This document shows, one piece after another, positions 25,393 through 34,952 of a stretch of DNA of 64,000 bases. The DNA lies in NCBI GenBank assembly GCA_964472855.1, contig CAYYMJ010000009.1:1-64000 (forward strand), in the 5' to 3' direction. The DNA is from Tranquillimonas sp964472855 (GTDB lineage Bacteria; Pseudomonadota; Alphaproteobacteria; Rhodobacterales; Rhodobacteraceae). The translations under genes were made by a program, and so were the position numbers. The notes under the pieces were generated by a model that saw only the letters and a list, made by a program, of their open reading frames with translations, ran no database searches and was not told the origin of the DNA. Position 1 is the first letter of the stretch; every line of letters starts with the position of its first letter.

Positions 25393-26258
25393 ACCCGACC
25401 TGGCAATCGGGGAACGAACCCCAGCCCGCCCCCATCGGGCCCGCCGGCTGGCTGCGTGTGCTGGCGCGCGGGCTGCCGCTGGGGATCGTGGTGTTCGGCT
25501 GCCTGGCGCTGTTGCTGCTGGTGCGCCTGGCTGAACGGCCGCTGTTCGGCCCCCGCCGGCCCGTGACCCCGTTCATCACCCAGTTTGTCTGCCGCGCCGC
25601 CTTCCGGATACTCGGAATCCGCCGCCGCGTCACCGGCCAGCCGATGCAAACCGGCGGGGCGCTGGTGTCCAACCATGTCTCGTGGCTGGACATCTTTGCG
25701 CTGAACGCCTGCGACCGCTTTTATTTCGTGTCGAAGGCCGAGGTGCGCGACTGGCCGGGAATCGGCTGGCTGGCCCGGGCCACCGGCACCGTGTTCATCG
25801 AACGCGACCGCCGGCGCGCGCGCGAGCATCGGGCCACGTTCGTGCAGCGGCTGGGGCAGGGGCATCGGCTGCTGTTCTTCCCCGAAGGCACGTCCAGCGA
25901 CGGGCTGCGCATCTTGCCGTTCAAATCCACCCTGTTCTCGGCCTTTTTCGGCGCCGATGTGCCGGCCGGCCTGATGGTGCAGCCGGTCACGTTGGTTTAC
26001 CGCGCGCCCCGGGGGCAAGAGCCGCGGTTCTATGGCTGGTGGGGCGACATGGAGTTCGCGCCGCATCTGCTGCAAACCCTCGCCGCGCGGCGCCAGGGCG
26101 CGGTCGAGGTCATTTTTCACCCGCCGCTGCCCCTGACCGCGGCCACCGACCGCAAGACATTGGCGGCCGGCACCGAACGGACGATCTTGGCCGCGCTGGA
26201 GGCGCGTCTCGAGGCCAGGGCTGGCCCCGACACACGCGAGGGCGGCGCAGCGGGCTGA
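25389..26258 (+). CDS. olsA: lyso-ornithine lipid O-acyltransferase (PlsC family)
   Basis: 289 residues. An N-terminal membrane segment (about 28-48) is followed by the PlsC acyltransferase domain with HX4D as NHVSWLD (H96, D101) and the FFPEGTSSDG acyl-acceptor motif. It acylates lyso-ornithine lipid to finish ornithine lipid. Membership of the general lysophosphatidate acyltransferase family means PlsC activity cannot be excluded, but overlap with olsB argues for OlsA. The GTG start overlaps the olsB stop. Confidence 0.9.
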   Translation: MNPTWQSGNEPQPAPIGPAGWLRVLARGLPLGIVVFGCLALLLLVRLAERPLFGPRRPVTPFITQFVCRAAFRILGIRRRVTGQPMQTGGALVSNHVSWLDIFALNACDRFYFVSKAEVRDWPGIGWLARATGTVFIERDRRRAREHRATFVQRLGQGHRLLFFPEGTSSDGLRILPFKSTLFSAFFGADVPAGLMVQPVTLVYRAPRGQEPRFYGWWGDMEFAPHLLQTLAARRQGAVEVIFHPPLPLTAATDRKTLAAGTERTILAALEARLEARAGPDTREGGAAG

Positions 26259-26286
26259 GGCCTGTGCCCGCGCCCGTGCCCGCGGC

Positions 26287-27759
26287 CTACAGCCGGTAGA
26301 TGGCCGCGAATTTCTGTTCCAGGTAATCCAGCAGCGGCGCTTCGCTGGGCGCGAAGCCACAGGCCTTTTCAATGGTTTCGGCCGGGCGCCGCAACCCGCC
26401 GTATTGCTGCAGGCGCCGCGACAGCCAGCGCGTGGCCGGCCGCGCCTTGCCCTCGGCCAATTTATCGTCAAGCTCGGGCATGCCGGCACGCAGGGTCTGG
26501 TGCAGGCAGCCGGCATAGACATTGCCCAGCGAATAAGTGGGGAAATAGCCGAACAGCCCGACCGACCAGTGCACGTCCTGCAAACAGCCGTTCGACGGCT
26601 TGTCGACCGCATAGCCGAAATCGGCGGCAAAGCGGGCGTTCCAGGCCTCTTCCAGATCGGACGCGGCCAGCCGGCCGGCGACGATGTCGCGTTCGAGATC
26701 AAAGCGCAGCAGCACATGCAGGTTATACTGCACCTCGTCGGCCTCGGTGCGGATAAAGCCGCGCCCCACCCGGTTGACGGTGCCGTAAAAGGCATCGGCG
26801 TCGGCGATGCCGAAGTCGCCGAAACGGTCGCGCATTTCACCGAACAGCCAGCCGGTAAAGGCGCGGCTGCGCCCCAGCTGGTTTTCGTATATCCGGCTCT
26901 GGCTTTCATGCACGCCCATCGACACGCCCTGTCCCAGCGGCGTCAGCGCATGGGCGCGGTCGATATTCTGCTCGTAAGTGGCGTGGCCGACCTCGTGGAT
27001 GGTGGAATAAAAACAGTTGAACGGATCACGCTCGGCCGTGCGGGTGGTAATGCGCACATCGGCGCCCGAGCCCGACGAAAACGGATGCACCGCCTTGTCG
27101 ATGCGCCCGCGCGTCAGGTCATAACCAAAGCGGCGCGCCAGCTTGTCGGCCAGTTTCAGCTGCCGGCCCTCGGCAAAGGCGTGGTCCAGCGCCTGCGGCT
27201 GGTGGTCGGCCCCCATCACCCGGTCGCGCAGCGCTGTCAGCCGCGGCCTGAGCGCTCCGAACATCGCCGACAGGCTGTCGGCGGTCGCACCCTCTTCATA
27301 GTCGTCCAGCAGCGCGTCATAGGCATCGCCCCCGTCCGCCAGCGCCGCCGCCATCTCGCGCGACAGGGCCACCACACGTTCCAGCGTCGGGGTGAAGGCC
27401 GCGACATCCTCGCTGGCCCGGGCCGCGGCCCATGTGCCCTGCGAGACCGAGGTCGTGCGGGCAAATTCGCTGGCCAGTTCGGCCGGAACCCGCGTGGCAC
27501 GGTCAAAGCTGCGGCGGATGTGGCGCAGGTTGGCGCGGGCCACCGCGTCGCCGGGTTCGGCCGCCGCCAGCCAGTCGCCGACGCGCGCGTCGGTGCGCCG
27601 CGCGTGCAGAACCGCCTCGAGCGCGCCCATTTCCTCGCCCCGCTGCTCGGCAGCACCCCGGGGCATCACCGTCTCCTGGTCCCAGCCCAGCCGCCCGGCA
27701 ACCTGGGCCAGCGCCTCGGTCTGGCGCTGGAACGCCATCAATTCGTCATAGGCCGTCAT
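26287..27759 (-). CDS. M32-family carboxypeptidase (Taq-type)
   Basis: 490 residues, the usual length for M32 metallocarboxypeptidases. HEVGH (H255, H259) is the zinc motif, followed by the family segment MGVHESQSRIYENQLGRS. It removes C-terminal residues with broad specificity in the cytoplasm. The start lies 4 bp after the stop of ctaA, so it is co-transcribed as the last gene of the trmJ-ctaA-M32 group. It is convergent with olsA, 28 bp apart. Confidence 0.95.
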   Translation of the reverse strand: MTAYDELMAFQRQTEALAQVAGRLGWDQETVMPRGAAEQRGEEMGALEAVLHARRTDARVGDWLAAAEPGDAVARANLRHIRRSFDRATRVPAELASEFARTTSVSQGTWAAARASEDVAAFTPTLERVVALSREMAAALADGGDAYDALLDDYEEGATADSLSAMFGALRPRLTALRDRVMGADHQPQALDHAFAEGRQLKLADKLARRFGYDLTRGRIDKAVHPFSSGSGADVRITTRTAERDPFNCFYSTIHEVGHATYEQNIDRAHALTPLGQGVSMGVHESQSRIYENQLGRSRAFTGWLFGEMRDRFGDFGIADADAFYGTVNRVGRGFIRTEADEVQYNLHVLLRFDLERDIVAGRLAASDLEEAWNARFAADFGYAVDKPSNGCLQDVHWSVGLFGYFPTYSLGNVYAGCLHQTLRAGMPELDDKLAEGKARPATRWLSRRLQQYGGLRRPAETIEKACGFAPSEAPLLDYLEQKFAAIYRL

Positions 27760-27763
27760 CGCG

Positions 27764-28903
27764 CTATCCCCTCACGGATTGCCGGGCCGGATAGGCCGCG
27801 TGAAAGCGGGTGCGCAGGATGGCCACCCACAAAAGAACCGCGCCCAACTGGTGCAGGATGCCCAGATGCAGCGGCGCCGAATAGATCACCGTCATGATGC
27901 CCAGCAACACCTGCAGGCACAGCACTGCCGCCAGCACCGCACCCGCCCCGCGCAGCTGCACAAGGGCCGAACGCCGCGTGCGGGTCCAGACAAACAGGCC
28001 GAAGGCGAACACAAGGTAACCGGCCATCCGGTGCATGAACTGCACCAGCCCGTCGTTTTCGAAGAAGTTGCGCCACAGCGGCTCGATCTGCAGCGCATCG
28101 GGCGGCAGAAAGCCACCGGCCATGAGCGGCCAGTCGGTAAAGTTGCGCCCCGCGTCGATCCCGGCCACCAGCGCGCCAAGCAGGATTTGCAGGAAAGCCA
28201 GATGCATCAGCCCGGTGCCAAGCGAGAATATCCGCCGCTCGCGCACCCGCCGCGCCTGGATCAGCCCGGTGGCCGACCGGCCCAGCAGCAGGATGAACCA
28301 CGCAAGCAGGCCAAGGATGACAAAGGCCAGCCCCAGATGCATCGCCAGCCGATACGAGGCAACGTCCAGCGCCGTTCCCGACAGCCCCGATGACACCATC
28401 CACCAGCCCAGCGCCCCCTGCGCGCCGCCCAGAAGGCCGATGGCCGCCAGCCGCCCGGTCCAGCCCGGCGGAATGCGCCGCGCGGCCAGGAAAACCACAA
28501 AGCCCACGGCCCAGACCAGCCCGATCAGTCGCCCAAGTTGCCGGTGGCTCCATTCCCACCAGTAGATCGCCTTGAACTCTCCCAGCGACATGCCCTTGTT
28601 CTGCAACTGATATTCCGGGATCGCCTGGTAATTCTCGAACGCCACCTGCCAGTCGCCGGCGTTCATCGGCGGCAGGGCGCCCGACACCGGGCGCCATTCG
28701 GTTATCGACAGGCCCGAATCGGTCAGCCGCGTCAGCCCGCCGACGGCGATCATCAGCACCACCAGCAGGAACAACAGGCCCAGCCAGACCCGCAGCGCAC
28801 GGCGCCCGCGCCCGCCGGCGCCGTCGATCAGCCCGCCCGACACCGCGGTCGCGCGCGGCGCACCGTCCCCCACATCTTCAAAGATCGATCGTTTCTCGGC
28901 CAT
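27764..28903 (-). CDS. ctaA: haem A synthase (COX15/CtaA family)
   Basis: 379 residues with eight predicted membrane helices and the haem-ligand histidines in typical positions (for example WWEWSHRQLGRLIG and FMHRMAGYLVF). It oxidises the C8 methyl of haem O to make haem A for aa3-type cytochrome oxidase in the inner membrane. The N-terminal LTRLTDSGLSITEWRPVSG is a COX15 hallmark. Its start lies inside the 3' end of trmJ (26-base overlap). Confidence 0.95.
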   Translation of the reverse strand: MAEKRSIFEDVGDGAPRATAVSGGLIDGAGGRGRRALRVWLGLLFLLVVLMIAVGGLTRLTDSGLSITEWRPVSGALPPMNAGDWQVAFENYQAIPEYQLQNKGMSLGEFKAIYWWEWSHRQLGRLIGLVWAVGFVVFLAARRIPPGWTGRLAAIGLLGGAQGALGWWMVSSGLSGTALDVASYRLAMHLGLAFVILGLLAWFILLLGRSATGLIQARRVRERRIFSLGTGLMHLAFLQILLGALVAGIDAGRNFTDWPLMAGGFLPPDALQIEPLWRNFFENDGLVQFMHRMAGYLVFAFGLFVWTRTRRSALVQLRGAGAVLAAVLCLQVLLGIMTVIYSAPLHLGILHQLGAVLLWVAILRTRFHAAYPARQSVRG

Positions 28904-29654
28904 CTTTCCCGCCTTCTGCCCCGCGCTCTTTCCAGCGCACCATCTGCCGCAGCATGCCGTGCAGCATCTGCACGTCGGCCCGGGTCAGCGGCATCCGCGA
29001 CCACAGGTTGCGCAGGTTCCCCTTCATATGCGCGGCCTTGGTCGCCGGAAAGAAGAACCCGGCGGTATCAAGCCGCTGTTCGTAATGCTCGGCCAGTTTT
29101 TCCACCTCCAGCGCCGTCGCGGGCTCGGTCCCGGCAAACGCCATGCGCACCCCGGGGGCATCTGCCGCCTGCCGGCGCCACTCGTAGGCCACCAGCAACA
29201 CGCATTGCGCCAGGTTGAGCGAGGCAAACTCCGGGTTCACCGGCACCGAGATGATGGCGTTGGCGCGCTGAATGTCGTCATTTTCCAGCCCTGCGCGCTC
29301 GGGGCCGAACAGGATGGCCACTTTCTGGCCGGCGCCGATGCGGGCCCGGGCCTCGGCCATGGCCGCCGCGGGGTCGAGAACCGGCTTGGTCAGGCCGCGC
29401 GCCCGGGCGGTCGTGGCCAGCACGTAATGACAATCGCCCACCGCATCAGCGGTGGTGGCATGAAAGGCGGCCGCGTCCAGAAGCCGGCCGGCCCCGCTGG
29501 CCAGCGCCACAGCCCGCGAATTTGGCCAGCCATCGCGGGGGGCAACCAGCCGCATGTGCGGCAGCCCGAAATTCCACATCGCCCGCGCCGCGGCGCCGAT
29601 ATTTTCGCCCATCTGCGGGCGCACAAGAACAAAGGCTGGAACGTTCAGGGACAT
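28878..29654 (-). CDS. trmJ: TrmJ-type tRNA/rRNA 2'-O-methyltransferase (SPOUT)
   Basis: 258 residues with a SPOUT fold: PAFVLVRPQMGENIGAAARAMWNFG at the start, and the SAM-knot segments ILFGPERAGLENDDIQRA and SVPVNPEFASLNLAQCVLLVAYEW. The TrmJ branch methylates tRNA wobble-adjacent C/U32. The ATG was chosen because the family begins immediately with this strand. It is the first gene of the leftward trmJ-ctaA-M32 group. Confidence 0.9.
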   Translation of the reverse strand: MSLNVPAFVLVRPQMGENIGAAARAMWNFGLPHMRLVAPRDGWPNSRAVALASGAGRLLDAAAFHATTADAVGDCHYVLATTARARGLTKPVLDPAAAMAEARARIGAGQKVAILFGPERAGLENDDIQRANAIISVPVNPEFASLNLAQCVLLVAYEWRRQAADAPGVRMAFAGTEPATALEVEKLAEHYEQRLDTAGFFFPATKAAHMKGNLRNLWSRMPLTRADVQMLHGMLRQMVRWKERGAEGGKDGRETIDL

Positions 29655-29722
29655 TTGCGGCACTATCGGGCTCGGGGCCGCGTGATACGCCGGCCAGAAC
29701 ACGGGCGCAAGGAGGGGGGGGA

Positions 29723-30052
29723 ATGGCCTATGACAGCGGCCTGGCCGCACTGATCCTCGACGATCTCGACGACTACACCGGCATCGTCGAAAAACGCATG
29801 TTCGGCGGCATGGCCTATATGTGGCGCGGTCACATGCTGTGCGGCGTCCACAAGAACGGCGCGATGTACCGGGTCGGCAAGGATAACGAGGCGCGGGCGC
29901 TGGCGCTTGACGGCGTGCGGCAGATGGACTTCACCGGCCGCAAGATGTCGGGCTTCGTCGATGTCGCCGACGCGGCCATGGCCGACGACGCTATCCGCAC
30001 CGCCCTGCTGGCACTGGCGGCGGAATATGTCGAATCGCTGCCGCCGAAGTAG
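29723..30052 (+). CDS. TfoX N-terminal-domain protein
   Basis: 109 residues consisting only of a TfoX_N domain (RMFGGMAYMWRGHMLCGVHKNGAMYRVG and DFTGRKMSGFVDVADAAM). A strong AAGGAGG site precedes the ATG. Stand-alone TfoX_N proteins are common in proteobacteria. Only the longer gamma-proteobacterial TfoX/Sxy proteins are known competence regulators, so that role should not be assumed here. Confidence 0.88.
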   Translation: MAYDSGLAALILDDLDDYTGIVEKRMFGGMAYMWRGHMLCGVHKNGAMYRVGKDNEARALALDGVRQMDFTGRKMSGFVDVADAAMADDAIRTALLALAAEYVESLPPK

Positions 30053-30109
30053 CCATTCCCGCCCGGGGGCGTTAAGGGGGCGCGACCTGTCCTTTCCGGA
30101 AATACTGCC

Positions 30110-30730
30110 ATGGCCGACCCGACCCGCCCCCAGCTCTATCTCGTCACCCCGCCCGCGCCCGACATGTCCAGCTTTCCCAACCTGCTGGAGCGGGTTCTCG
30201 ACCGGGCCGAACCGGCCTGCCTGCGTCTCGCACTGGCCAGCCACGACGCCGACACCGTGGCCCGCACCGCCGACAGACTGCGCGAGATCGCCCATGCCCG
30301 CGACATCGCCTGCGTGCTCGACCGCCACGTCGCGCTGGCGGCGCGGCTGGGCCTTGACGGCGTGCACCTGACCGACGGCTCCCGCGGCGTGCGCGCGGCC
30401 CGCAAGGAACTGGGCGCCGACGCCATCGTCGGCAGCTTTTGCGGAACCTCCAGCCATGACGGCATGACCGCCGCCGAAGCCGGGGCCGACTATGTCGCCT
30501 TCGGCCCCGTGGGCGGCAGCGCGCTGGGCGACGGTCAGCAGGCCGGCCGCGATCTCTTCGCCTGGTGGTCCGAGATGATCGAACTTCCCGTCGTCGCCGA
30601 AGGCGCACTCACGCCGGCGCTGGTGGCCGACCTGGCGCCGGCCACCGACTTTCTCGCCCTGGGCGAGGAAATCTGGGCCACCGACGATCCGGCCGCGACC
30701 CTGGCCGCCTTCACCGCCGCGCTGGGCTGA
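30110..30730 (+). CDS. ThiE-like thiamine phosphate synthase family protein
   Basis: 206 residues with a TIM-barrel ThiE/TenI pattern: PQLYLVTPP at the start, LDGVHLTDGSRGVRAARKELG in the middle, and DYVAFGPVGG...VVAEGALTPALVADLAPATDFLALGEEIW at the end. ThiE couples the thiazole and pyrimidine phosphates. Several loops differ from typical ThiE (VGSFCGTSSHDG in place of the usual VGxSxH). It may be a paralogue or TenI-like protein, and no thi operon is nearby. It is convergent with the aldolase gene. Confidence 0.75.
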   Translation: MADPTRPQLYLVTPPAPDMSSFPNLLERVLDRAEPACLRLALASHDADTVARTADRLREIAHARDIACVLDRHVALAARLGLDGVHLTDGSRGVRAARKELGADAIVGSFCGTSSHDGMTAAEAGADYVAFGPVGGSALGDGQQAGRDLFAWWSEMIELPVVAEGALTPALVADLAPATDFLALGEEIWATDDPAATLAAFTAALG

Positions 30731-30746
30731 CCCGACCTCCAGGCTT

Positions 30747-30810
30747 CATCGTTCGCGAAATACTTCGGGGGTGAATGCGCCGCACGGCGCAGAGGGGGCA
30801 GCGCCCCCTG
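30747..30810 (+). repeat. CATCATCTTGGC-type intergenic element, copy 3 (diverged long form)
   Basis: It reads CATCGTTCGCGAAATACTTC, then GGGGGTGAATGCGCCGCACGGCGC and AGGGGGCAGCGCCCCCT. The first part is diverged, but the GGGGTGAATGCGC core and both hairpins match the copies at 14277 and 50867. It lies between the convergent thiE-like and aldolase genes. A further hairpin (GCGGGCAGC...GCTGCCCGC) follows at about 30818-30840. Confidence 0.7.
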
Positions 30811-30861
30811 CCTTGGGCGGGCAGCGGTCACGCTGCCCGCAACCTCAGGCCCCAGTAGTCT

Positions 30862-31791
30862 TCAGTCCTGACCCTTGTAGATGGCCACCAGCTTGTCCAG
30901 CATCGCCAGCGCCTCGTCACGCGGACGCTGGAAGGTGTTGCGCCCGATGATCGACCCGTTGCCGCCGCCGTCGCGAATGGCGCGCGCGTCGTCATAGACA
31001 CCCTCGGCGCCTTTTTTCGAGCCGCCCGAAAACACGATCAGCCGCCGCCCGTTCAGCGAGGATTTCACGCAATCGGCCACCCGCGCGGCCTGGGTCGACA
31101 CGTCGATGCCCTCGGCCTCGTAAACCTTCTTGGCCTCAGGCAATTCCAGATGGTCGGTGGACAGCTTCACCTTGATGACATGCGCGCCCAGCAGCGCCGC
31201 GATATGGGCGGCATAGGCGGCAATATCGATGGCGGTCTCGCCGTCCTTGGAAATCGATTCGCCGCGCGGGTAGGACCAGATCACCGTGGCCACGCCCACC
31301 GAGGCCGCCTCGCGGCGCATCTCGGCGATTTCCTCGAACATCTCCAGCGCCATGTCCGACCCGGGGTAGATGGTAAAGCCGATGGCGGCGCAGCCCAGCC
31401 GCAGCGCGTCGTCGACCGACGCCGTGATCGCCTGGTTCTTGCCGGCGGTGGGCGACATCAGCGAATTGGCCGAGTTCACCTTCAGGATCGTCGGGATCAG
31501 CCCGGCAAAGGTGTCGGCCCCGGCCTCGAGCGGGCCCAGCGGCGCGGCATAGGCCGACAGGCCGGCGTCGATGGCCAACTGGTAATGATAATGGGGATCA
31601 TAGCTTTCCGGGTTGGGGGCAAAGCTGCGCGCCGGCCCATGTTCGAACCCCTGGTCGACGGGCAGGATGATCATCTTGCCGGTGCCCCGCAGACGCCCCT
31701 GCATCAGCATCCGGACCAGCTTGCCCTTCACGCCCGGGTTTTCGCCCTCGTAATTGTCCATGATCTTGCGGATGTTGCGGTTCAGCTTCAT
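30862..31791 (-). CDS. fbaB: class I fructose-bisphosphate aldolase
   Basis: 309 residues of the DhnA/FbaB type. The segment KMIILPVDQGFEHGPARSF and the Schiff-base lysine in HVIKVKLS are diagnostic, and the phosphate-binding GGSKKG and GSIIGRNTFQRP follow. It cleaves fructose-1,6-bisphosphate without a metal. It lies about 1.8 kb from pgk on the same strand, separated by an exported protein of unknown function. Confidence 0.94.
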   Translation of the reverse strand: MKLNRNIRKIMDNYEGENPGVKGKLVRMLMQGRLRGTGKMIILPVDQGFEHGPARSFAPNPESYDPHYHYQLAIDAGLSAYAAPLGPLEAGADTFAGLIPTILKVNSANSLMSPTAGKNQAITASVDDALRLGCAAIGFTIYPGSDMALEMFEEIAEMRREAASVGVATVIWSYPRGESISKDGETAIDIAAYAAHIAALLGAHVIKVKLSTDHLELPEAKKVYEAEGIDVSTQAARVADCVKSSLNGRRLIVFSGGSKKGAEGVYDDARAIRDGGGNGSIIGRNTFQRPRDEALAMLDKLVAIYKGQD

Positions 31792-31958
31792 CGAAAGTCC
31801 CTTTGCGTTGCGTCAGGCAGACGCATAGGCAGTCCCGCCGCGTTGGGCAAGGCCCGGGGCCGGGCTGCGGGCTCCTCCCCCCCCGGGGCGCCCTTTGGCG
31901 ACCCCGCGCCCACCACCACCGGCAAGGGCGCGCGCCGGGGCGCGCCCCTTTCCCGCCG

Positions 31959-33560
31959 CTACCGTCCGCCAAAGCGGCCGGGCAGGTCCTCTGTGATCCA
32001 GGCGTTCATGGTCAGGTCGCTCGCATTGGCCTCGACCGCGGCCCAGGCGCTGGCCGCCTCGGCACCTCCGGCGGCGACCTTTTCGTCGATCAGCGCCAGA
32101 ATATCGGCCGATTCGCTGTCGCCGGCCGCGGCACCCAGAATGGCCCAGATCGCGGCCACGCCATAAGACCGCAGCTGTTTGCGCCCCTCGAACCGCTCCG
32201 AGGCCTGGGTCCGCATCGCGGCCACCGACTGCAGCGCCTCGACCGGATGGTTGACCGGGCCGACCACCTCTTGCTGCAGTTGCAGGACCTGGGCGAAGGA
32301 AATCACGCCTTCAAGCCGGTCAAGCCGGGCAGTGGCGCCCGGCATGCCGCCGGCTGCCGCCACCATGGCGAAACGATAGGCTTCAACCGGGCGCGCGGCC
32401 TCCATCGCCTCGGACAGCACCTGCGCCGCCTCGGCGTTGCCGCCACGGGCCATGGGCGCCAGCAGCGCCTCGCCCGCGGCGCGATTGCGCGGCGCGCCGA
32501 CCCCGGTGAACAGCGCAATACCGGCCCGGCGCCGGTCGTCGCGCGACAGGCCGTCCAGCCCGTCCCCCAGCGCCGCAATCAACAGCGCCACCGGCAGGGC
32601 CGCCCGCGACCGCACCGGCGCCAGCGAGACGACAGGTTGCAGATCCTCGAAAATCAGCCACGGGCTGTCCTGGTAGGCAACAAAATCCACATACACGTCA
32701 TTGCCCGGCCCAAGGTCGGTTTCGACCACCAGTTTCTGTGGCGCCCGCAGAAAGGCCGGCCAGACGGCCGAGGCCGAATTGACAAAGGACAGTTGCGCCG
32801 CGGTCAACTCGCCCGGGCCGCCATTGCCGCTGTTCATTTCCGACAGCGCCCCCGACACGACGCCGCCGATCACCCCGGCGGCGATGGCCGGGTCGGTGAA
32901 CTCGCCCGGCATCATGCCCTGCAGACCGGCCCATATTCCCAGGTCTTCCAGCGTCAGCGTGGCCGCATTCAGATAGACCACCGGCTGCGGATCCCGGCCG
33001 CGGTCGCGCGCGTCGAGCCCGACATAGGAAAAATCGGCGTCCAGGCTGGCAGCGCCGATGCCGGTAACCTCGGAATAGACATGCAGCGTGGCCTCTGCCG
33101 AGGGCACATCGTAATTCACGTCAAAGGTCAGGCGCGGCACCGCCAGATCGCTCAGCCCCGCCATGGCCAGCGGCTGGCGCGCATCCGGCGGCAGGCAGAC
33201 GCCCGACACCTCCAGCCCCAGGGCCTGAACCCGCAGCTGCAGCTTGTCGGGCTGCGACAGGGGCACGCTTTTCACATCCAGCCGGTTCAGCGACACCATG
33301 CACTCGCCCGCGTCGTCCCAGGGCGGCATTGGCCAGACCTGGATATCGGTCATCGACACCCGCGCGTTCCGCAGGTCGACCGTCATGTCGCCGTATTTGA
33401 CATCGGCCTGCGAGCGCAGCCCGAACACCCCGATCTGCAGCGCCCGCTGCGCAAGCTGCGTCGGATCGAGAAGGTCAAGCCAGCCGACGGTTTCCTGCGC
33501 CTGCACCGAAATTGGCGCCAGCGCCAGCAGCAGGGCCGAGGCAGAGACAAGGCGGGTCAT
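31959..33560 (-). CDS. exported protein of unknown function
   Basis: 533 residues with a signal peptide (MTRLVSASALLLALAPISVQA, cleavage after AQA). The N-terminal half (about 40-260) is beta-rich with repeated statements of the type VDLRNARVSMTDIQV and YLNAATLTLEDLGIWAG, resembling AsmA-like or lipid-transfer beta folds. The C-terminal half (about 310-533) is helical, with Sel1/TPR-like features (GNAEAAQVLSEAMEAARPVEAYRFAMVAAAGG). No enzyme motif was recognised. It is probably periplasmic. A spurious upstream start would lose the signal peptide position. Confidence 0.75.
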   Translation of the reverse strand: MTRLVSASALLLALAPISVQAQETVGWLDLLDPTQLAQRALQIGVFGLRSQADVKYGDMTVDLRNARVSMTDIQVWPMPPWDDAGECMVSLNRLDVKSVPLSQPDKLQLRVQALGLEVSGVCLPPDARQPLAMAGLSDLAVPRLTFDVNYDVPSAEATLHVYSEVTGIGAASLDADFSYVGLDARDRGRDPQPVVYLNAATLTLEDLGIWAGLQGMMPGEFTDPAIAAGVIGGVVSGALSEMNSGNGGPGELTAAQLSFVNSASAVWPAFLRAPQKLVVETDLGPGNDVYVDFVAYQDSPWLIFEDLQPVVSLAPVRSRAALPVALLIAALGDGLDGLSRDDRRRAGIALFTGVGAPRNRAAGEALLAPMARGGNAEAAQVLSEAMEAARPVEAYRFAMVAAAGGMPGATARLDRLEGVISFAQVLQLQQEVVGPVNHPVEALQSVAAMRTQASERFEGRKQLRSYGVAAIWAILGAAAGDSESADILALIDEKVAAGGAEAASAWAAVEANASDLTMNAWITEDLPGRFGGR

Positions 33561-33620
33561 GTGAAATTCCTTTCCAAGCAAAACCGGTAACCCGATTAGG
33601 CCCGGTCAAGGGGGGGGAAA

Positions 33621-34799
33621 TCAAGCGCCGAGTGCCGCGACGCCGGGTAGCGTCTTGCCCTCCATCCACTCCAGAAAGGCGCCGCCCGCGGTCGAGACAT
33701 AGCTGAACGCGTCCGCGACCCCGGCCTTGTTCAGCGCCGCCACCGTGTCGCCGCCCCCGGCAACCGAGGTCAGGCTGCCGGCGCGGGTCAGCCGCGCGGC
33801 CTCTTGCGCGGCGGCGGTCGTGGCGACGTCGAAGGGCGCGATCTCGAACGCCCCCAGCGGCCCGTTCCAGACCAGCGTGCGGCATTCGGCCATGATGCTG
33901 GAAATGCGCGCAACCGACCGCGGCCCGGCATCCAGGATCATCGCGTCGGGCGGGCAGGCGTCGACCGGCAAGGTCTGGGTGTCGGCATGGGCGCGAAACG
34001 CCTGCGCCACCACGATGTCGCGCGGCAGAACGATGCGGCAGGCGGTTTCGGCCGCGCGGGCCAGAATATCCCGCGCCGTGTCGGCAAGATCGTGCTCGCA
34101 CAGGCTCTGGCCAACCTCGACCCCCCGGGCGGCCAGAAACGTGTTGGCCATGCCGCCGCCAATGATCAGCCAGTCGACCTTGCGCGTGAGATTGGCCAGC
34201 AGGTCCAGCTTGGTCGATACCTTGGCCCCCCCGACCACCGCCGCCACCGGGCGCCGCGGCGTGCCCAGCGCCGCCTCGAGCGCCTGCAGCTCGGCCTGCA
34301 TCAGGCGCCCGGCACAGCACGGCAGCAGCCGCGCCACCCCGGTGGTCGAGGCGTGGGCCCGGTGCGCCGCCGAAAAGGCATCGTTGCAAAAGATGTCACC
34401 CAGGGCGGCCAGCTCGGCGGCCATGCCCGTGTCATTGGCGGTCTCGCGCGGGTCGAAACGGGTGTTTTCCAGCAACACGATGTCGCCTGCCGCCATCGCA
34501 CCGACGGCGCCGGCCGAGTTGTCGCCGGCAAAGGTCACGGCGCGCCCGAAGGCGGCTGTCAGCGCCGGCACCAGCTGGCTCAGCGACATGTCGGCCACCC
34601 GCTGCCCGCCGGGGCGCCCGAAATGCGCCATCAGCACCGGCTTGCCTCCGGCGGCCAGAATATCCCTGACCGAGGGCACGATCCGCGCGATTCGGGTGGC
34701 GTCGGTCACCCGGCCATCGGCAACCGGCACGTTGATATCCACGCGCAAAAGCACCGTCTTTCCGGCCAGGTCCATGTCGTCCAGCGTCTTCCAGGGCAT
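33621..34799 (-). CDS. pgk: phosphoglycerate kinase
   Basis: 392 residues. The N-terminal signature VLLRVDINVPVADGRVTD, the substrate-binding HFGRPGG and the C-terminal nucleotide loop GGGDTVAAL are present. It makes ATP from 1,3-bisphosphoglycerate in glycolysis, or the reverse in gluconeogenesis. It is divergent from the cytoplasmic cyclophilin gene across 153 bp. Confidence 0.97.
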   Translation of the reverse strand: MPWKTLDDMDLAGKTVLLRVDINVPVADGRVTDATRIARIVPSVRDILAAGGKPVLMAHFGRPGGQRVADMSLSQLVPALTAAFGRAVTFAGDNSAGAVGAMAAGDIVLLENTRFDPRETANDTGMAAELAALGDIFCNDAFSAAHRAHASTTGVARLLPCCAGRLMQAELQALEAALGTPRRPVAAVVGGAKVSTKLDLLANLTRKVDWLIIGGGMANTFLAARGVEVGQSLCEHDLADTARDILARAAETACRIVLPRDIVVAQAFRAHADTQTLPVDACPPDAMILDAGPRSVARISSIMAECRTLVWNGPLGAFEIAPFDVATTAAAQEAARLTRAGSLTSVAGGGDTVAALNKAGVADAFSYVSTAGGAFLEWMEGKTLPGVAALGA

Positions 34800-34952
34800 C
34801 TTTGCTCGCTCCGTTTGCCTGACGTCTCATGTGGGCAAACCGCCGGTCACGTCAATGGGACGCACCGCGCCGCAATCGGCGCTTTCCCTCGCGCGCCCGC
34901 CGCACTAGGTTGCCGCCCGAACCAAGGTACAAGATGCGAAAGGCCCGGCAAC

